Shown: positions 52,835 to 62,431, numbered from the stretch's first letter. The stretch: DNA of 64,000 nt from WLWS01 sp965243105 (GCA_965243105.1 CBDEUC010000003.1:620001-684000), one strand, 5' to 3'. Made by a program: numbers and translations. Notes: generated by a model not told the origin, from the letters alone.

Positions 52835-53716
52835 GTGGCTTTACTATATCTCCTACAAACCAGTGAACCATTTCTACTTGCTGTAGTCACTGTCGTTTCC
52901 CTCGCTGTTGGCAGTTTTCTCAATGTTGTTATATATCGCTTGCCAATGATGATGAAAAAAACCTGGCGTAGCGAATGCTGCGAATTCCTTGAGATAAGTA
53001 ATGACGAGGAAGCGGTGGACGAAAGGAAGTTCAATCTTGCAACGCCGGCCTCCCATTGCCCCGCTTGTAATCACAAGATTACAGTTCTCGAAAATATCCC
53101 CGTACTAAGCTACCTGTGGCTACGGGGTAAATGTTCCAACTGCGGTATAGCAATTTCAATTCGCTACCCGTCGATTGAGGTTCTCACCGGTGCCATGTCC
53201 TTTGTCATCACCCTGTATTTCGGTTACGGCGCCCAGTTAATACCGCTGCTTATCTTGACCTGGTCATTGATAGCGCTCAGCTTTATCGACATCGATCACC
53301 AGCTATTGCCGGATGACATAACGCTGCCAGTCATGTGGCTCGGGATCCTGTGTAACATGTTTGCCGTATTTACCGACATCTATGCCAGCGTCGCCGGGGC
53401 TATGCTGGGCTATATGAGTCTCTGGTCTATCTATATCCTGTTCAAGCTGGTCACCGGTAAAGAAGGCATGGGGCATGGTGATTTCAAGTTGCTGGCCTTG
53501 CTCGGTGCCTGGATGGGTTGGCAGTCGCTACCAATGATTATCATCCTGTCTTCGGTCTGTGGTGCAATAGTTGGAAGCAGCATGATTGTTTTTAAAGGTC
53601 ATGACCGTCAAACCGCCATTCCCTTTGGGCCCTACCTCGCCATGGCCGGGTGGATTGCCCTGGTGTGGGGCGAACAGATAACAGGCGCCTATAACAGCTG
53701 GTTCATGGTTCCATGA
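52835..53716 (+). CDS. pilD: Prepilin peptidase / N-methyltransferase PilD
   Basis: An integral membrane protein of 293 residues starting with GTG (AAAGGCG upstream). The N-terminal methyltransferase domain has GSFLNVVIYRLP and two zinc-binding CxxC pairs, Cys75/78 and Cys100/103. The aspartyl protease signature is SFIDIDHQLLPD and GMGHGDFKLLALLGAW. It cleaves the PilA leader after Gly and methylates the new Phe. It is separated from pilC by 121 bases containing an A/T-rich palindrome, and overlaps coaE by 4 bases. Confidence 0.96.
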   Translation: MALLYLLQTSEPFLLAVVTVVSLAVGSFLNVVIYRLPMMMKKTWRSECCEFLEISNDEEAVDERKFNLATPASHCPACNHKITVLENIPVLSYLWLRGKCSNCGIAISIRYPSIEVLTGAMSFVITLYFGYGAQLIPLLILTWSLIALSFIDIDHQLLPDDITLPVMWLGILCNMFAVFTDIYASVAGAMLGYMSLWSIYILFKLVTGKEGMGHGDFKLLALLGAWMGWQSLPMIIILSSVCGAIVGSSMIVFKGHDRQTAIPFGPYLAMAGWIALVWGEQITGAYNSWFMVP

Positions 53717-54324
53717 GCCGAGCCCTGTGTATAGGGTTAACCGGCGGTATTGGTAGCGGAAAATCAACGGCGACCGACCTTTTTGTCTCCCTCGGGGTGC
53801 CCTGTATAGATGCCGATGATGTTTCCCGGCAGGTCGTGGAAAGAGGATCTGACGCGATACAGGAAATCTCGAGTACATTTGGCCAGGACGTGCTGGATAA
53901 ACAGGGTAACCTGGATCGAAAGAAGATGAGACAAATCGTCTTTGATGACAGTAAGGCCCGCGAAAAACTTGAGTCAATCGTTCATCCCAGGGTCTACGCA
54001 AGGATCAACGATTTTATTAAAAGCGTAAGCTATCCATACTGTATCATTAGCAGCCCCTTACTTATTGAGAAGCGCAATAATTACACCCATGACAGGGTAC
54101 TGGTGATTGATGTCCCGGAGTCCCTGCAGTTAACCCGGGCAAGTGAAAGAGACAGCCAAGGTGAAGAGGAGATTGCAAAAATTATTCAAAGCCAGGTACC
54201 GAGAACTGAGCGTCTCGAGGCAGCCGACGACATCATTTCCAATGATGGTGACATGGAAAACCTGCGTGCACAGGTTAACGCCCTGCACCAGGGCTACCTT
54301 GAACTCGCCGCGGAGCGTGGCTAA
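53713..54324 (+). CDS. coaE: Dephospho-CoA kinase
   Basis: A P-loop kinase of 203 residues. GLTGGIGSGKST lies at residues 8-19, followed by GVPCIDADDVSRQVVE, and SIVHPRVYARINDFI. The lid and base-binding region contains LVIDVPESLQLTRASERD. It phosphorylates dephospho-CoA in the last step of CoA synthesis. The 4-base overlap with pilD and the downstream zapD and yacG genes are a conserved gammaproteobacterial order. Confidence 0.96.
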   Translation: MSRALCIGLTGGIGSGKSTATDLFVSLGVPCIDADDVSRQVVERGSDAIQEISSTFGQDVLDKQGNLDRKKMRQIVFDDSKAREKLESIVHPRVYARINDFIKSVSYPYCIISSPLLIEKRNNYTHDRVLVIDVPESLQLTRASERDSQGEEEIAKIIQSQVPRTERLEAADDIISNDGDMENLRAQVNALHQGYLELAAERG

Positions 54325-54341
54325 GCCGCTTTGAAGCTACC

Positions 54342-55103
54342 ATGATCATCTACGAACAGCCTCTCAATGAAAGGATCAGGACGTTTCTTCGCCTCGAGCA
54401 CCTGTTTGACAAGGAAGACCACTTCCTTGCACATATCAGCGAATGGGACAGCAGGGCAAGTCTTTCCCTGCTACTGGATATCATTGATATGCTGGCACGC
54501 TCGGATATCAAGACCGAGCTTATAAAGGAACTGGAGCGGCACGCATTGACCCTGTCTGGTCTCAAGAAGAACCCGGGCGTCGATCTGCAACGCCTGGATG
54601 TGATCCTCGATGATATCAATCGCAACCTGAACGTGCTTCGAGATGGGGGTTACCAACCCGGACAGGCCCTGAGACAGGATGAACTCGTTACCTCCGTGAA
54701 ACAAAGAAGTTCAATACCGGGCGGCTCCTGCAATTTTGATCTTCCTGCCTATCACTTCTGGCTGCAACGCCCGACTGCCGACAGGAATAGCGACCTGGAA
54801 AAATGGCGCGAAGACCTGCTGGTCATTAAGAAAAGCATACGGCTGGCCATGCATATGATCAGGAACAGTGCCAACCCGGTGGTTGAACAGGCAGTGAATG
54901 GCTTTTTTCAAAAACCTATTGAGAGCAACGTGGCATGCCAGCTTATCAGGGTGGTACTACCTGATAACTCCGAGTATTTCCCGGAAATAAGTGGCGGCAG
55001 GCATCGTTTCACGGTGCGTTTCCTGGAACAGGATGATACAAGTTCAAGACCAGTACAAACCAGGCACTCGGTCGAGTTCGAGTTACACTGCTGCATCCTA
55101 TGA
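54342..55103 (+). CDS. zapD: Cell division protein ZapD
   Basis: The protein has 253 residues and belongs to the DUF1342/ZapD family. It begins IIYEQPLNERIRTFLRLEHLF, a diagnostic block, and continues with a helical bundle and a C-terminal beta domain that includes PAYHFWLQRP and the ending VEFELHCCIL. ZapD crosslinks FtsZ filaments at the Z ring. It starts 17 bases after coaE and overlaps yacG by 4 bases. Confidence 0.95.
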   Translation: MIIYEQPLNERIRTFLRLEHLFDKEDHFLAHISEWDSRASLSLLLDIIDMLARSDIKTELIKELERHALTLSGLKKNPGVDLQRLDVILDDINRNLNVLRDGGYQPGQALRQDELVTSVKQRSSIPGGSCNFDLPAYHFWLQRPTADRNSDLEKWREDLLVIKKSIRLAMHMIRNSANPVVEQAVNGFFQKPIESNVACQLIRVVLPDNSEYFPEISGGRHRFTVRFLEQDDTSSRPVQTRHSVEFELHCCIL

Positions 55104-55291
55104 GCAAGACCTATCCCTGTCCCAACTGCGACAAGCCTGCTGAATTATCGTCAAGCAACCCCTGGCGACCCTTTTGCAGTGAACGCTGCAGGCTGATCGA
55201 TCTTGGGGAATGGATGTCAGAGAAAAACCGCATCCCCGCTGAACACGAGGATTTTAGCTCCGGCGACCCGGGCGAAGATACGCAGCATTAA
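55100..55291 (+). CDS. yacG: DNA gyrase inhibitor YacG
   Basis: A small zinc protein of 63 residues. Four cysteines bind zinc: YPCPNCDKP and, about 18 residues later, PFCSERCRLIDLGEW. This is the YacG pattern, and E. coli YacG binds GyrB and blocks DNA binding by gyrase. The C-terminal part is acidic and probably disordered. It overlaps zapD and ends the pilB-yacG transcript; the convergent mutT gene is 29 bases away. Confidence 0.94.
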   Translation: MSKTYPCPNCDKPAELSSSNPWRPFCSERCRLIDLGEWMSEKNRIPAEHEDFSSGDPGEDTQH

Positions 55292-55320
55292 GGTCGCAAG
55301 GAAACAGTTGAGGAGCCGTT

Positions 55321-55725
55321 CTACTTCTCCGATTCCCGGATTGCCCTGATAATGGCCTCGTTTGCGCGGGGAAATTGCTTCTCCTCGAGGCAATCAAGAG
55401 CTACCCACTCTACCTGCTGCCCTTCCCTGCCCGACACATCACCAGACCACTTGCTGACGCACCACACGTCAAGCAGCACGCTGTATTCTGGATAGTTGTG
55501 CTTTACCCTGATAAAAGGCTCCGCTTCTTCAACGTGCATACCAAGTTCTTCCATTAACTCCCTGCCCAGGGCATCCTGGATACTTTCATTCTTCTCACAT
55601 TTCCCACCGGGAAATTCCCACAGCCCGCCCTGGTCGACATGATCGGGACGTTTTGAAAGTAAGACCTGGCGCCGGTCACGACTGAATATGACGGCAACCG
55701 CTATGTGAAGTGCATCATCCTGCAT
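55321..55725 (-). CDS. mutT: Nudix hydrolase MutT (8-oxo-dGTPase)
   Basis: The protein has 134 residues. The Nudix box is GGKCEKNESIQDALGRELME followed by ELGM, with the metal-binding REUXEE core. The preceding RPDHVDQGGLWEFPGG is typical of MutT, as is the N-terminal VAVIFSRDRRQVLLSKR. It removes oxidised dGTP from the nucleotide pool. The gene lies 30 bases downstream of argJ on the same strand, the order found in Pseudomonas. Confidence 0.93.
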   Translation of the reverse strand: MQDDALHIAVAVIFSRDRRQVLLSKRPDHVDQGGLWEFPGGKCEKNESIQDALGRELMEELGMHVEEAEPFIRVKHNYPEYSVLLDVWCVSKWSGDVSGREGQQVEWVALDCLEEKQFPRANEAIIRAIRESEK

Positions 55726-55755
55726 ATGCTGAGCAAATGCCCTGGGCTGACACAG

Positions 55756-56970
55756 CTAGCTTCGATAGTCTGCGTTAATGCTGACGTAGTCGTGGCTCAG
55801 GTCACAGGTCCAGGCAGTATAGCCATGTTCTCCCGGGCCAAGTTCAATGGCCAGGTGTATTTCCTGCCTGTTCATTTCCCGCTGCCCGGCTTCCTCCGTG
55901 TAGGAGTCGCTCAGTCCACCACGCTCAAGCACGCAAACATCGTTAATGGATACCGAAATATTTTCCGCCTGCAGTTCATCACCTCGTGAACGGCCAATGG
56001 CTGCGATAATCCTGCCCCAGTTTGGATCCGAGGCAAACATCGCTGTTTTGACCAGGGGTGACGTGGCAATGTCATAGGCTACCTCGCGGCAAAGTTTTTC
56101 GCTTGTCGCTCCCTTCACTTCGACGGTAATAAACTTGGTCGCCCCTTCACCATCCCGGACAATGGCCTGGGCAAGTTCAATACAAAGTTCATTGAGCGCA
56201 GTACGGAAATCGACCAGGTCACTGGCGGAACGGCCTGGCTCAACACCGCTTGCCCCGCTTGCAATGAGCAGGCAGGCATCATTTGTGGAAGTGTCTCCAT
56301 CCACGCAGATACGGTTAAAGGAACTATCTACTGCTTCCTGCAGCAGCTGCTCAAGCAAGGCCTGGTCTATGGCTGCGTCCGTAGCGACATAAGCAAGCAT
56401 GGTCGCCATGTCCGGTCGTATCATTCCGGAACCCTTGGCGATCCCGGTAATGACGACTTCCTTTCCTGAAATCATTACAGTTCTTGACGCCCCCTTGGCC
56501 ACCGTGTCCGTGGTCATCATTGCCCTGGCGCAATCCAGCCACCTGTCCTGGTCAAGGCAAGCAACAAGTCCCTCGGCGACTTCGGAAATGTTCCTCACCG
56601 GAAGATACTCTCCAATCACACCGGTGGAAAAAGGCAGCACCTGTTCCGCTTCGCAGCCTGTTACACGGGCTATTTCTTTACAGCACTGAAGGGCATCCTG
56701 TATTCCCCTGTCACCGGTACCCGCGTTGGCGTTGCCAGCATTGACAAGGCAATACCTCGGGCGATGACTTTCCAGGTGTTTCCTGGTAACGATGACAGGT
56801 GCGGCGGCGAATACGTTCTTTGTCTGCACGACGGCTGAGTTTCCACCGGCGGCGATTTCCATGAGAAAAAGATCGTCCCTTTCATTGCTGTAGATGTTGG
56901 CGTTGCAGGACGCCAGCCTGATTCCCTCGACTGGCGACAGGCTTTCCGGTTCACTTAGTAATACGGGCAT
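55756..56970 (-). CDS. argJ: Bifunctional ornithine acetyltransferase / N-acetylglutamate synthase
   Basis: The protein has 404 residues. The self-cleavage site is MATML with the nucleophile Thr190, inside GMIRPDMATMLAYVATDA, so it matures to two chains. The N-terminal LVNAGNANAGTG and the C-terminal FASDPNWGRIIAAIGRS are typical. It transfers the acetyl group from N-acetylornithine to glutamate in arginine synthesis. The gene lies 54 bases after secA on the same strand. Confidence 0.96.
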   Translation of the reverse strand: MPVLLSEPESLSPVEGIRLASCNANIYSNERDDLFLMEIAAGGNSAVVQTKNVFAAAPVIVTRKHLESHRPRYCLVNAGNANAGTGDRGIQDALQCCKEIARVTGCEAEQVLPFSTGVIGEYLPVRNISEVAEGLVACLDQDRWLDCARAMMTTDTVAKGASRTVMISGKEVVITGIAKGSGMIRPDMATMLAYVATDAAIDQALLEQLLQEAVDSSFNRICVDGDTSTNDACLLIASGASGVEPGRSASDLVDFRTALNELCIELAQAIVRDGEGATKFITVEVKGATSEKLCREVAYDIATSPLVKTAMFASDPNWGRIIAAIGRSRGDELQAENISVSINDVCVLERGGLSDSYTEEAGQREMNRQEIHLAIELGPGEHGYTAWTCDLSHDYVSINADYRS

Positions 56971-57024
56971 GGGCCTGGTTTATCCTGGCAGTCTATATCT
57001 CTTGGAACATTTTCCAGGCAGGGC

Positions 57025-59724
57025 CTACTTGAGCCTGCCGTGACACTGCTTGTATTTTTTGCCCGAACCACAGGGGCATGGCTCATTCCGTCCAATTTTA
57101 CGTTCTTCCCTGACATAGGGAGCCTGCTCTTCTGCCTGGGCCTGTTCCGGTTCACCGTCCAGGGCATTTGGCGCAGAGGGATGATTGAATTTCAGGTCAG
57201 CATCGGATCCATGCTGTTTCATGGCCTCGACATCATGCTCGGTTCGCACCTGTATTTTTGCCAGGATGTTAATTGCTTCCTGCTTGATCTTGTCCAGCAT
57301 CTCCTGGAACATCGCAAACGCTTCGCGCTTGTATTCCTGTTCCGGTTTCTTAGCTGCAAAACTCCTTAAGCCTATGCCCTGGCGCAGGTGATCCATCGCG
57401 ACCAGGTGTTCCTTCCAATGTCGATCAAGAACATCCAGCATCAATTCCTTTTCAATACTGCGCATCAATTCAGAACCAATCTGGCCTTCCTTGCTGGCCA
57501 TTACGCCGTTTACTTCCTCCCGGACACGCTGATTCAATTCTTCAATGTTCAACATGTCGTCCTGCTCAAGCCACTTCTCAACATCTACTTTCACACCGAA
57601 CTCATGGTCGAGGGCGTCGGACAGTTCCCGCGCTTCCCAGAGTTCATCATGGCTGCCCGGTGGAATATAGGAATAGAAAATGCTGTCTACCACATCTTCG
57701 CGCATGACCTGGATATCTTCACTGATATCCTCGCTGCCAAGCAGCTCGTTTCGCCATTCATAGATGACCTTACGCTGATCGTTAGCCACATCATCGTACT
57801 GCAGCAGGTGTTTACGCATATCGAAGTTATGTGCTTCCACTTTTCGCTGCGCATTTTCAATAGCCTTGGTGACAAGTCCTGACTCTATTGCCTCACCCTC
57901 TTCCATACCCAGCTTCTGCATGACTGCAGCCACTTTTTCAGAAGCAAAAATACGCATCAGGTTATCCTCGAGGGAGAGGTAAAAACGGCTTGCTCCCGGA
58001 TCGCCCTGCCGGCCAGCACGTCCTCTCAGCTGGTTGTCAATGCGCCGTGACTCGTGTCTTTCCGTGCCAATAATTCGCAGGCCACCACTATCAAGCACCT
58101 GCTGGTGCTTCACCTGCCATTCGGATCTCAGTTTTTCAATTTCCCGCTCATCAGCGTTTTCCCGGTTCTTGATTTCTGCTTCAACATTACCACCAAGTAC
58201 GATATCTGTTCCTCGCCCGGCCATGTTGGTGGCGATGGTCACCGTTCCCGGAATACCTGCCTGCGCGATAATCTCTGCCTCTTTCTGGTGGAACTTGGCA
58301 TTAAGAACCTGGTGCTGGATCTTTTGCTTGTTGAGCAGGCCGGACAGGTATTCTGAGACTTCGATTGATGCGGTACCGACAAGTACCGGTTGGCCTCCAT
58401 CCACGCTACTCTTTATGTCTTCAATGATGGCGTTGTACTTTTCCCGGGCAGTCAGGAAAATCATGTCGGCCTGGTCATCGCGGATCATTTCCATGTGCGT
58501 TGGTACCACCACGACTTCAAGACCATAAATCTGCTGGAACTCGAACGCTTCTGTGTCCGCAGTACCGGTCATACCGGATAACTTGTTATAAAGCCTGAAA
58601 TAGTTCTGGTAGGTAATGGTCGCCAGGGTCTGGTTTTCATTCTGGATTGGCACACCTTCCTTGGCCTCAATCGCCTGGTGCAGGCCATCAGACCACCTGC
58701 GGCCGGGCATGGTGCGGCCCGTGAACTCGTCAACAATCACCACCTCGTTATCCTTGACGATATAATCAACGTTATTCTGAAACAGGTTATGGGCTCGTAA
58801 CGCAGCATTCAGATGATGCAGTACCGGGATATTCACCGGGTCATACAGGCTTTGACCCTGGGCAATAATTCCGTTCTTCACAAAGAGTTCTTCAACGTGC
58901 TCATGACCATCCTCGGTCAGGTGAGCCTGCTTGGACTTCTCATCCAGGCTGAAATCACCGGGGCCGTCCTCGGCGACCTGCTTGACCAGCTGCGGAACAA
59001 TCTTGTTTATCGAGACATAAAGGTCGGAACGGTCGTCAACCGGCCCGGAGATAATCAACGGGGTCCGCGCCTCGTCAATAAGGATGGAGTCAACCTCGTC
59101 CACGACGGCGTAATTCAGGCCCCGAAGCACCTGGTCTTCCTCGCGAAACTTCATGTTATCGCGCAGGTAATCAAAGCCAAACTCGTTATTGGTTCCGTAG
59201 GTGATGTCGGCGGCATAGGCCTGTTGGCGCGCCTCGTTATCCATACCGGAAATGATGACCCCGGTGGTCAGGCCGAGAAAACTGTAAATCGCACCCATCC
59301 ATTCAGCGTCACGTTGTGCGAGATAGTCGTTGACGGTGACGATATGTACGCCCTGGCCGGTCAGTGCATTGAGATAGGCAGGTAAAGTCGCAACCAGGGT
59401 TTTACCTTCACCTGTTCTCATTTCTGCGATATTGCCGTGATGCAGCACCATGCCACCGATTAGCTGCACATCAAAATGACGCATGCCCAGGCTTCTCCTG
59501 GCCGCCTCGCGTACCAGCGCAAAGGCCTCGGGAAGTACCTGGTCGAGGGTTTCACCGTCTTCGATTCGCTGCTTCAGCTTTTCAGTTTCATGGGGAAACT
59601 CGGCATCCCGAAGCTTTTCAATTTCGGCTTCCAGCTTGTTAATGGCGACGACATTCTTTCTCAACCGCTTTATTACGCGGTCATTTCGACTACCGAAAAT
59701 TGAAGTAAAAATTTTTCTAAGCAT
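57025..59724 (-). CDS. secA: Preprotein translocase ATPase SecA
   Basis: The protein has 899 residues. Walker A is MRTGEGKT at 102-109 and Walker B is VVDEVDSILIDEARTPL. The later helicase motif TNMAGRGTDIVLGG and the RRIDNQLRGRAGRQGDPG block follow. The C-terminus ends with the SEC-C zinc motif GRNEPCPCGSGKKYKQCHG, which binds SecB. It drives protein export through SecYEG. No SecM-like arrest gene is seen upstream; the preceding same-strand gene is an M23 peptidase. Confidence 0.98.
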   Translation of the reverse strand: MLRKIFTSIFGSRNDRVIKRLRKNVVAINKLEAEIEKLRDAEFPHETEKLKQRIEDGETLDQVLPEAFALVREAARRSLGMRHFDVQLIGGMVLHHGNIAEMRTGEGKTLVATLPAYLNALTGQGVHIVTVNDYLAQRDAEWMGAIYSFLGLTTGVIISGMDNEARQQAYAADITYGTNNEFGFDYLRDNMKFREEDQVLRGLNYAVVDEVDSILIDEARTPLIISGPVDDRSDLYVSINKIVPQLVKQVAEDGPGDFSLDEKSKQAHLTEDGHEHVEELFVKNGIIAQGQSLYDPVNIPVLHHLNAALRAHNLFQNNVDYIVKDNEVVIVDEFTGRTMPGRRWSDGLHQAIEAKEGVPIQNENQTLATITYQNYFRLYNKLSGMTGTADTEAFEFQQIYGLEVVVVPTHMEMIRDDQADMIFLTAREKYNAIIEDIKSSVDGGQPVLVGTASIEVSEYLSGLLNKQKIQHQVLNAKFHQKEAEIIAQAGIPGTVTIATNMAGRGTDIVLGGNVEAEIKNRENADEREIEKLRSEWQVKHQQVLDSGGLRIIGTERHESRRIDNQLRGRAGRQGDPGASRFYLSLEDNLMRIFASEKVAAVMQKLGMEEGEAIESGLVTKAIENAQRKVEAHNFDMRKHLLQYDDVANDQRKVIYEWRNELLGSEDISEDIQVMREDVVDSIFYSYIPPGSHDELWEARELSDALDHEFGVKVDVEKWLEQDDMLNIEELNQRVREEVNGVMASKEGQIGSELMRSIEKELMLDVLDRHWKEHLVAMDHLRQGIGLRSFAAKKPEQEYKREAFAMFQEMLDKIKQEAINILAKIQVRTEHDVEAMKQHGSDADLKFNHPSAPNALDGEPEQAQAEEQAPYVREERKIGRNEPCPCGSGKKYKQCHGRLK

Positions 59725-60021
59725 CTTTATCCTGCAAAATAACGTTTCCCTGTATATTGGGCCTGATTATGGAAATTCACGCGTTCCAAGCCTATTAATT
59801 CAGTGACAATTCGCCTGGGGTACTGACGGTCAAGCAGGGAAGGTCCGGGGCAGTACGGATTCTCAGGACTTCCGAATAAATTGAATCAATAAAACGGGCG
59901 AAACCCTTAAAAACGGGCGCATTATACGAGATTGCAATAAGAAACGATACATGGTGAAAAGCAGTTCACCCGGGGGGCCATGCCGGGCCAAACAGGCTAT
60001 TTTGAGGTTATTGCTGGGGCG
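59725..60021 (-). promoter_or_regulatory. secA promoter and leader region
   Basis: This is the longest gene-free stretch. On the minus strand a TATAAT (59926-59921) lies about 195 bases before the secA ATG, with only a weak -35. Just downstream, CGCCCGTTTT occurs twice, at 59919-59910 and 59900-59891, 19 bases apart. Within the leader, GGAAGTCC near 59873 can pair with GGACCTTCC near 59840 with one bulge. There is no strong terminator and no convincing leader peptide. Confidence 0.5.
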
Positions 60022-60951
60022 CTACTTCAGGGACAGGTACTTGTTGGGATTCAGGTGCTTTCCGTGTCTCAGCACTTCAAAATGCACGTGGGTGCCGGTA
60101 CTGCGGCCGCTGGCCCCCATGAGCGCAATAATTTCACCTTTTTCCACTTTCTCCCCGACTGAAACCAGGTTTTTGCGATTATGCGCGTAGCGCGTGGTGT
60201 AACCGTTACCATGGCTTACCTCTACCAGGTTGCCATAGCCGTAACGCATGCCAGACCATATAACGATGCCGGCTGCTACCGCGGTAATCGGGGTATCTGG
60301 TTTCCCCGCAAAATCAACACCCTGGTGAAACTCCTTTTTACCGCTGAGCGGATCAGAGCGGTAGCCATAAAGGGAAGACATCCAGCCACCCAGGGCCGGA
60401 CGGCCACGGGGGTTGATCTGGTCCTGCAGCGCCCTGTCAATCAACATCGACTCCATGGCGGTGAGTTTTTCCTGCCTGTCAGCGATTACATTCTCGATGT
60501 CATCGAGTGTAGTGCTTAAATCGGACATGCTGACAGAATCCTGCTGGGCAGGTGCCGGACCACCCATGCCGGGCGTATTGAGCACGCCAAATTCGATATC
60601 CTGTAAATCCGCCATGTCAGCAAGCCTTGAACCGAGCGCATCTATTCTCATGACATGCCCCTGCAGGATACTCAGGCGACTGGCCATGGCATCCAGGCTT
60701 TTTTCCGACTGGGTCCTGACTGACTCAAGGAGTTGCTTCTGCTCGTTCAACTCCTTGTACCAGAGAGAATCTGTCTGGTTTTTCACGTCGGCGATATACA
60801 TGGCAGAAGTACGGCTGCCAAACTCTGCGCCTGCAAGGAACAACCCGGTGCACAGGCAAAACAAGCCGCAGAAACTCAGCGCAATAGCTGTTGGCCCAAG
60901 GCTCAGGGAGCGATTCCGGCTGCTATTTCTGGAAAAAATCAGGATGTTCAT
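60022..60951 (-). CDS. M23 family metallopeptidase (membrane-anchored)
   Basis: The protein has 309 residues. One N-terminal transmembrane helix (about 20-45) is followed by a coiled-coil-like region with KELNEQKQLLESVRTQSEKSL, then the LytM/M23 domain with KKEFHQGVDFAGKPDTPI, NGYTTRYAHNR and GTHVHFEVLRHG. The H-x3-D and HxH zinc ligands are present, so it may be an active peptidoglycan endopeptidase. Its place between lpxC and secA matches Pseudomonas. It is divergent from dciA with only 28 bases between starts. Confidence 0.92.
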   Translation of the reverse strand: MNILIFSRNSSRNRSLSLGPTAIALSFCGLFCLCTGLFLAGAEFGSRTSAMYIADVKNQTDSLWYKELNEQKQLLESVRTQSEKSLDAMASRLSILQGHVMRIDALGSRLADMADLQDIEFGVLNTPGMGGPAPAQQDSVSMSDLSTTLDDIENVIADRQEKLTAMESMLIDRALQDQINPRGRPALGGWMSSLYGYRSDPLSGKKEFHQGVDFAGKPDTPITAVAAGIVIWSGMRYGYGNLVEVSHGNGYTTRYAHNRKNLVSVGEKVEKGEIIALMGASGRSTGTHVHFEVLRHGKHLNPNKYLSLK

Positions 60952-60979
60952 TAGTATCGTCGCCCGCTAATATATAACT

Positions 60980-61432
60980 ATGGCAAAAGGCGAACCAAAG
61001 GGAGCTGTGGCACTTCAGAGCATTCTGAATGCAGGCAGCCAGAACTTCGCAGAAATTCATCAACGTATCGCCCTTCTGCAGGCAATACAGGATAAGTTAC
61101 AAGCAACTTTACCTCCTCCCCTTAGCGACAATTTTGTCATTGCCAATATAAGTAAAGACACAATAGTGCTTCACACACAAAGCCCGGCCTGGGCTTCAAA
61201 ACTCCGCTTTAATACACCTCTAATCCTTGAGTGCATAAAGGAGTTTTATGATGCGGCGCCACCTAAATCACTCCGCATCAAGGTGGTACCTGGTTCCCCT
61301 CAACCGGCAACACCAAAAAGAAAACTCAGTATTTCATCAAAAAATGCGCAATTGATTAAAAGTACTGCCGAATCCATCAAGGACTCCCATTTGCGCGAAT
61401 CCTTACTCAGACTCTCACGGCCAAAGCCGTGA
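60980..61432 (+). CDS. dciA: DciA/DUF721 family protein
   Basis: The protein has 150 residues. The central DUF721 domain includes LSDNFVIANISKDTIVLHTQSPAWASKLRF, with an IKVVP segment after it, as in DciA proteins. In bacteria without DnaC, DciA helps load the replicative helicase DnaB. The C-terminal third is basic and Ser-rich. Its position next to lpxC and the M23 gene is conserved. It is convergent with lpxC, with 8 bases between stops. Confidence 0.87.
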   Translation: MAKGEPKGAVALQSILNAGSQNFAEIHQRIALLQAIQDKLQATLPPPLSDNFVIANISKDTIVLHTQSPAWASKLRFNTPLILECIKEFYDAAPPKSLRIKVVPGSPQPATPKRKLSISSKNAQLIKSTAESIKDSHLRESLLRLSRPKP

Positions 61433-61440
61433 ATTCAAAC

Positions 61441-62352
61441 CTAGCTGACTGGAAGTGGTTGCATGAAGGAGATTGGTAACTCTCCTTCATCTTCAAAACT
61501 TATGAGTTCCCATGCTTCCTGCGTGGAAAGCAATTTCTTCAGCAGATGATTATTCAGTTCGTGACCGGACTTGTGTCCCTGGAAAGAGCCTATAAGGCTG
61601 TGGCCCAGCAAATACAGGTCACCTATGGCATCCAGGATCTTGTGCTTGACGCACTCATCCTCGTAGCGCAAACCATCTTCATTTAGCACCCGGTAATCAT
61701 CTACAACAACCGCATTATCCAGGCTACCACCCAGTGCCAGGTTGTTTTCCCTTAATAATTCTACATCGCGCATGAACCCGAAAGTCCTTGCGCGGCTCAC
61801 TTCTTTCACAAATGAAGTGGTGGAAAAATCAATCTCGGCACGACAATTCTTTTCGTTGAAAACCGGGTGATCAAATTCAATACCAAATCCAACCTTGAAT
61901 CCTTCAAATGGTTCAAACATCGCCCACTTGTCACCGTCATCAACTTTTATTTTTTTCTTTATCCTTAAAAATTTCTTGGCCTCGTTCTGTTCCTCAACTC
62001 CCGCTGATTGAACAAGGAACACGAAAGGTCCGGCACTGCCATCCATGATTGGGACCTCGTCAGCACTCAGGTCGATATAGGCATTATCAATGCCAAAGCC
62101 AGCCAGTGCTGAAAGCAAATGTTCTACCGTGGAAATCCTGACATTATCCCTGACAAGGGTCGTGGAAAGGTTCGTGTCACCAACGTTATGTGGATTGGCC
62201 TTAATTTCCACCGCTGGTGTCACATCGACACGGCGAAATACGATTCCAGTGTTCACCGCAGCTGGTCTCAGGGTTAGATAAACCTTCTTCCCCGTATGTA
62301 GACCTACCCCAGTTGCGCGGATGACATTCTTTAAAGTTCTCTGCCTTATCAT
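61441..62352 (-). CDS. lpxC: UDP-3-O-acyl-N-acetylglucosamine deacetylase
   Basis: The protein has 303 residues, normal for LpxC. Zinc-binding and catalytic segments are ISTVEHLLSALAG and, near the C-terminus, HKILDAIGDLYLLG and GHKSGHELNNHLL. MIRQRTLKNVIRATGVGLHTGKKV is the diagnostic start. It is the committed step of lipid A synthesis. A good sigma-70-type promoter lies upstream of the ATG in the 239-base gap to ftsZ, so lpxC can be transcribed separately from the ftsAZ transcript. Confidence 0.98.
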   Translation of the reverse strand: MIRQRTLKNVIRATGVGLHTGKKVYLTLRPAAVNTGIVFRRVDVTPAVEIKANPHNVGDTNLSTTLVRDNVRISTVEHLLSALAGFGIDNAYIDLSADEVPIMDGSAGPFVFLVQSAGVEEQNEAKKFLRIKKKIKVDDGDKWAMFEPFEGFKVGFGIEFDHPVFNEKNCRAEIDFSTTSFVKEVSRARTFGFMRDVELLRENNLALGGSLDNAVVVDDYRVLNEDGLRYEDECVKHKILDAIGDLYLLGHSLIGSFQGHKSGHELNNHLLKKLLSTQEAWELISFEDEGELPISFMQPLPVS

Positions 62353-62402
62353 TTTGTTTTATATCCGTTTTAAACGGCGGAGCTTCCCCACAGCAACTTG
62401 CT

Positions 62403-62431
62403 GTTTTACGGGCAAAACTTCAAAGTGTCAA
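62403..62431 (-). promoter_or_regulatory. Predicted sigma-70 promoter of lpxC
   Basis: On the minus strand TTGACA (62431-62426) and TAAAAC (62408-62403) are separated by 17 bases. The -35 box is perfect and the -10 box matches four of six positions. The start point would be near 62396, about 44 bases before the lpxC ATG. Confidence 0.7.

Noticed and set aside
59725..59780. A 17-codon GTG frame ending just before the secA ATG, as a possible leader peptide
   Set aside because: It has no ribosome site and no arrest-like motif; it is likely to be chance.
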